This document shows, piece by piece, positions 61,829 to 64,000 of a DNA stretch of 64,000 nucleotides (position 1 is its first letter; every line of letters starts with the position of its first letter). The notes beneath the pieces were generated by a model that ran no database searches, was not told where the DNA came from, and was given only the letters and a program-made list of their open reading frames with translations. The DNA lies in assembly GCA_003250355.1 (NCBI GenBank), contig QKGS01000007.1:1-64000 (forward strand), given 5' to 3'. The translations under genes were made by a program, and so were the position numbers. This DNA comes from Bacteroidota bacterium. GTDB lineage: Bacteria; Bacteroidota; Bacteroidia; Bacteroidales; SZUA-534.

Positions 61829-64000
61829 CTACCTCTCTTTTTCTATTAATAAAACATTGCCTGTAGTTTTAAAAAACTGACCATTATTATACCTTCCCGA
61901 TACTATGTATACATACACATCTTTAGGCATAAGCTTATTTTTATAATACCCGTCCCAACCTATTTTTACATCATCGGTTTTAAAAATAAGTACCCCTGTT
62001 TTATTGTATATAAGCATCTCATATTCTGTTAGTTCTCCATCGGTAATAATAGGATAAAATACATCATTTGAACGGTCTTCGGTATCGTACTCACCTCCCG
62101 ATGGCCCCGATGTACTTGGCGTAAATGCCTGTGGGAAAAAGAATCTGCTACGCGGAATTACCTGTACTATCGCTGTTTTTGTAATAGAATCGGTACAGCC
62201 GGTTGCTGAAATAGCCTTTAAACTTATGTCGAATATTCCCTCTATATTATAGTAATATATTGGTGCATATTCCTGTATTGCATTACCATCGCCAAAATAC
62301 CATATACTCTGAACTGCATCTTGTGAATAATTGTAGCAGCTAATATGCTCATCGGGGATATATATCAGCTTAGGAGCTATATCAAAATTGGCTACCGGAT
62401 TTTTATTAACTACAATAATTGTATCTTTTTCAACTACTTTACCTAACGGAGCCGATGCTTTAAGTACTACTTTATACTTTCCCGGTTCGTTAAAAACGTG
62501 AATAACACTCTGAGCCGATGATGTTTGTCCATCGCCAAAATCCCAAGTATAAGGAGCTCCACCTATTGATGTATTAACAAAATTGACACTCATAGGCGGG
62601 CAACCTACCAGAGCCGATGGCTCAAAATCGGCTATTGGCATTACCACATAGTCAACCACCATTCCATCAGACGATATGCAGCCGTTATTTGTGATAGTCC
62701 AGGTAAATTCATTGGTTCCTGCTCCAAGCCCGGTAACCATAGTTTCAAAGCTAGCCGGTGTTTGAATAGCAGCCGGCGTGGCGGTTGGTATCCAGCGACC
62801 TATGCCGTTGGCCGGTTTGTTGGCTATTAACTGAACGGTAGATGTACTAACCTGAATGTCTTGCCCTGCAAATACATATTCTTTGTTGTTAGTTATAACT
62901 ACATCGTCGTACATAACACAATTACCGTTAGTTACAGTCCACCTAAATGTATTTTTACCAAAAGTTATATTTTCTATTCTGGTTTGGTTGGTATCACGGT
63001 CTACAATAACAGCATCGCCACTTACCAACGACCAATGTCCAATACCTACAACAGGAGGTTCGGCATATAAGCGAACAGAATCGCCGCATATTTCGGTATC
63101 GTAACCTGCAAATGGGTCGGAAGGCTGGTTATTTACAAGTACCATTTCATCGTACGAATAGCAGCCACCTTCATTAATTGTCCATCGCAATGTTGTTCGC
63201 CCCATAGCTATTGATGTTACAACACTGTTTGGTACATTGGGCGATTCTACAATTGCCGCCCCCGATGTTAACACCCATTCGCCTGTTCCTATTACAGGTG
63301 TGTTACCCGCAAGTTTGGTGCTGTCGATACATATTATTTGGTCAGCTCCGGCAAATGCTGTTGACGGTATCTTACTTGAAATAATTACAGTATCTACCAA
63401 ATGACAGTCGGAGCTTGATACCTTCCACAACAAAATATTATTACCTTTACCCAGTTGGCGTATCATAGTATTTGGGTTTGTGGCATCGTCGAATATACCC
63501 TGCCCGCTAATTATTGACCAAAAACCTGTTCCTATCTGAAGAGGAACTGCATCAAGCTCGGCCGAATCGGAGCAGGTTTGTTGATCGTTACCTCCGTTTA
63601 TTTCGGTTGCAAGGTTATTTATAATGGTAGCCTCATCGAACGAAGAGCAGTTTTGCTCTGTAATAGTCCACCTTATGGTATTAATACCTACACCCAAATT
63701 ACGCACAGTAGTGTTGTATAGTGTAGCATTGTCAAATGTACCCGAACCGCTCATTACTGTCCACATACCGGATCCATAAATTGGTTGGTTGGCATTAAGC
63801 TGTGTATTATTAGCACAAACTGATTTATTTTCACCCGCCCATGCTTTGGTTGGCTTATTACTGGTAATAGTAATATCGGAATACGATTCGCACGTACCGT
63901 TAACTATTGTCCAGCGTAAGCTGTTTGCACCATTTGAAAGATTACTTACATAGGTATTCGGATTATTCTGGTTCTTAAATATAGCACCACTGGTTCCAAC
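61829..64000 (-). CDS. Large surface repeat protein with PKD domain and gliding-type (T9SS type B) C-terminus, partial
   Basis: The frame stays open to the window edge, so the 5' end is missing (at least 723 residues present). At least five repeats of about 80 residues share GxGxWxxxSG, a middle LxxGxNxxxWT and a Cys followed by a Ser/Tyr-Asp pair (e.g. GTGFWSIISG, GTGEWVLTSG, GIGHWSLVSG). A PKD domain follows (YTWDFGDGQTSS), then a second PKD-like unit (SIWYFGDGN), and the type B sorting domain (RFFFPQAFTPS ... YNKTGVLIFKTDD). It is expected on the cell surface, with the adjacent PorP-like protein as partner. Confidence 0.93.
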   Translation of the reverse strand, partial: VGTSGAIFKNQNNPNTYVSNLSNGANSLRWTIVNGTCESYSDITITSNKPTKAWAGENKSVCANNTQLNANQPIYGSGMWTVMSGSGTFDNATLYNTTVRNLGVGINTIRWTITEQNCSSFDEATIINNLATEINGGNDQQTCSDSAELDAVPLQIGTGFWSIISGQGIFDDATNPNTMIRQLGKGNNILLWKVSSSDCHLVDTVIISSKIPSTAFAGADQIICIDSTKLAGNTPVIGTGEWVLTSGAAIVESPNVPNSVVTSIAMGRTTLRWTINEGGCYSYDEMVLVNNQPSDPFAGYDTEICGDSVRLYAEPPVVGIGHWSLVSGDAVIVDRDTNQTRIENITFGKNTFRWTVTNGNCVMYDDVVITNNKEYVFAGQDIQVSTSTVQLIANKPANGIGRWIPTATPAAIQTPASFETMVTGLGAGTNEFTWTITNNGCISSDGMVVDYVVMPIADFEPSALVGCPPMSVNFVNTSIGGAPYTWDFGDGQTSSAQSVIHVFNEPGKYKVVLKASAPLGKVVEKDTIIVVNKNPVANFDIAPKLIYIPDEHISCYNYSQDAVQSIWYFGDGNAIQEYAPIYYYNIEGIFDISLKAISATGCTDSITKTAIVQVIPRSRFFFPQAFTPSTSGPSGGEYDTEDRSNDVFYPIITDGELTEYEMLIYNKTGVLIFKTDDVKIGWDGYYKNKLMPKDVYVYIVSGRYNNGQFFKTTGNVLLIEKER

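Overview
The window is AT-rich chromosomal DNA from a member of the Bacteroidota, most likely an anaerobic or facultative Bacteroidales/Marinilabiliales-type bacterium. The evidence is a type IX secretion (T9SS) sorting domain on a subtilase, a PorP/SprF protein next to a large repeat protein with a gliding-type C-terminal domain, a propeller/Y_Y_Y sensor, a menaquinone (men) operon, a Na+-pumping methylmalonyl-CoA decarboxylase, and Bacteroidota-type promoters (TTTG-N19..21-TAnnTTTG). No prophage, insertion sequence, CRISPR array or tRNA was seen. Nearly all of the window looks like core chromosome with small accessory insertions.

Layout. 1-130: 3' end of a 5S rRNA and its terminator. 477-4942: methylmalonyl-CoA epimerase plus the decarboxylase subunits (carboxyltransferase, OadG-like, biotin carrier, OadB-like with a long extra N-terminal domain). 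5199-7460: PiT phosphate transporter with a PhoU-like tail. 7597-17487: a catabolic-looking locus with an IclR regulator divergent from a secreted GH2 beta-mannosidase-like enzyme, then a solute-binding-protein homologue without a signal peptide, two class III CoA-transferases, an enoyl-CoA hydratase-like protein and an AldA-like aldehyde dehydrogenase. 17698-23634 (minus): a GH3/beta-lactamase-fold fusion, a class III adenylate cyclase, a Gre-like protein and a HAD phosphatase. 23769-31285: a decayed HEPN-type gene, a propeller/SpoIIE phosphatase sensor, a Fic protein with a BRO/DinD-like N-terminus and a secreted caspase-like protein. 31429-40242: regulators (AraC, Crp/Fnr, PspC, a membrane-anchored receiver, LytTR), a TRIC-like membrane protein, HtpG and a class III aminotransferase. 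40381-43086: T9SS-exported subtilase.

43419-47029 is a compact envelope locus: an alpha-helical lipoprotein, an L,D-transpeptidase whose N-terminal half resembles that lipoprotein, a second L,D-transpeptidase, a related protein that has lost the catalytic motif, and a 42-residue membrane peptide. 47397-55147 is a sulfite-reduction and siroheme locus: cysteine-free Rrf2 regulator (CymR-like), cysK, cysJ, cysI, DUF2061 protein, precorrin-2 dehydrogenase, and a CobA-HemD fusion. 55418-56155 encodes a predicted membrane-anchored XRE protein with a SnoaL-like outer domain. 56261-60769 (minus) is menB-menA-menC-(conserved unknown)-menE. 60840-64000 (minus) holds PorP/SprF and the partial repeat protein.

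The best candidates for undescribed biology are the cytoplasmic binding-protein/CoA-transferase locus, the L,D-transpeptidase locus with its inactive paralogue and micropeptide, the membrane-anchored XRE-SnoaL protein, and the degenerate word repeats in many gene spacers.
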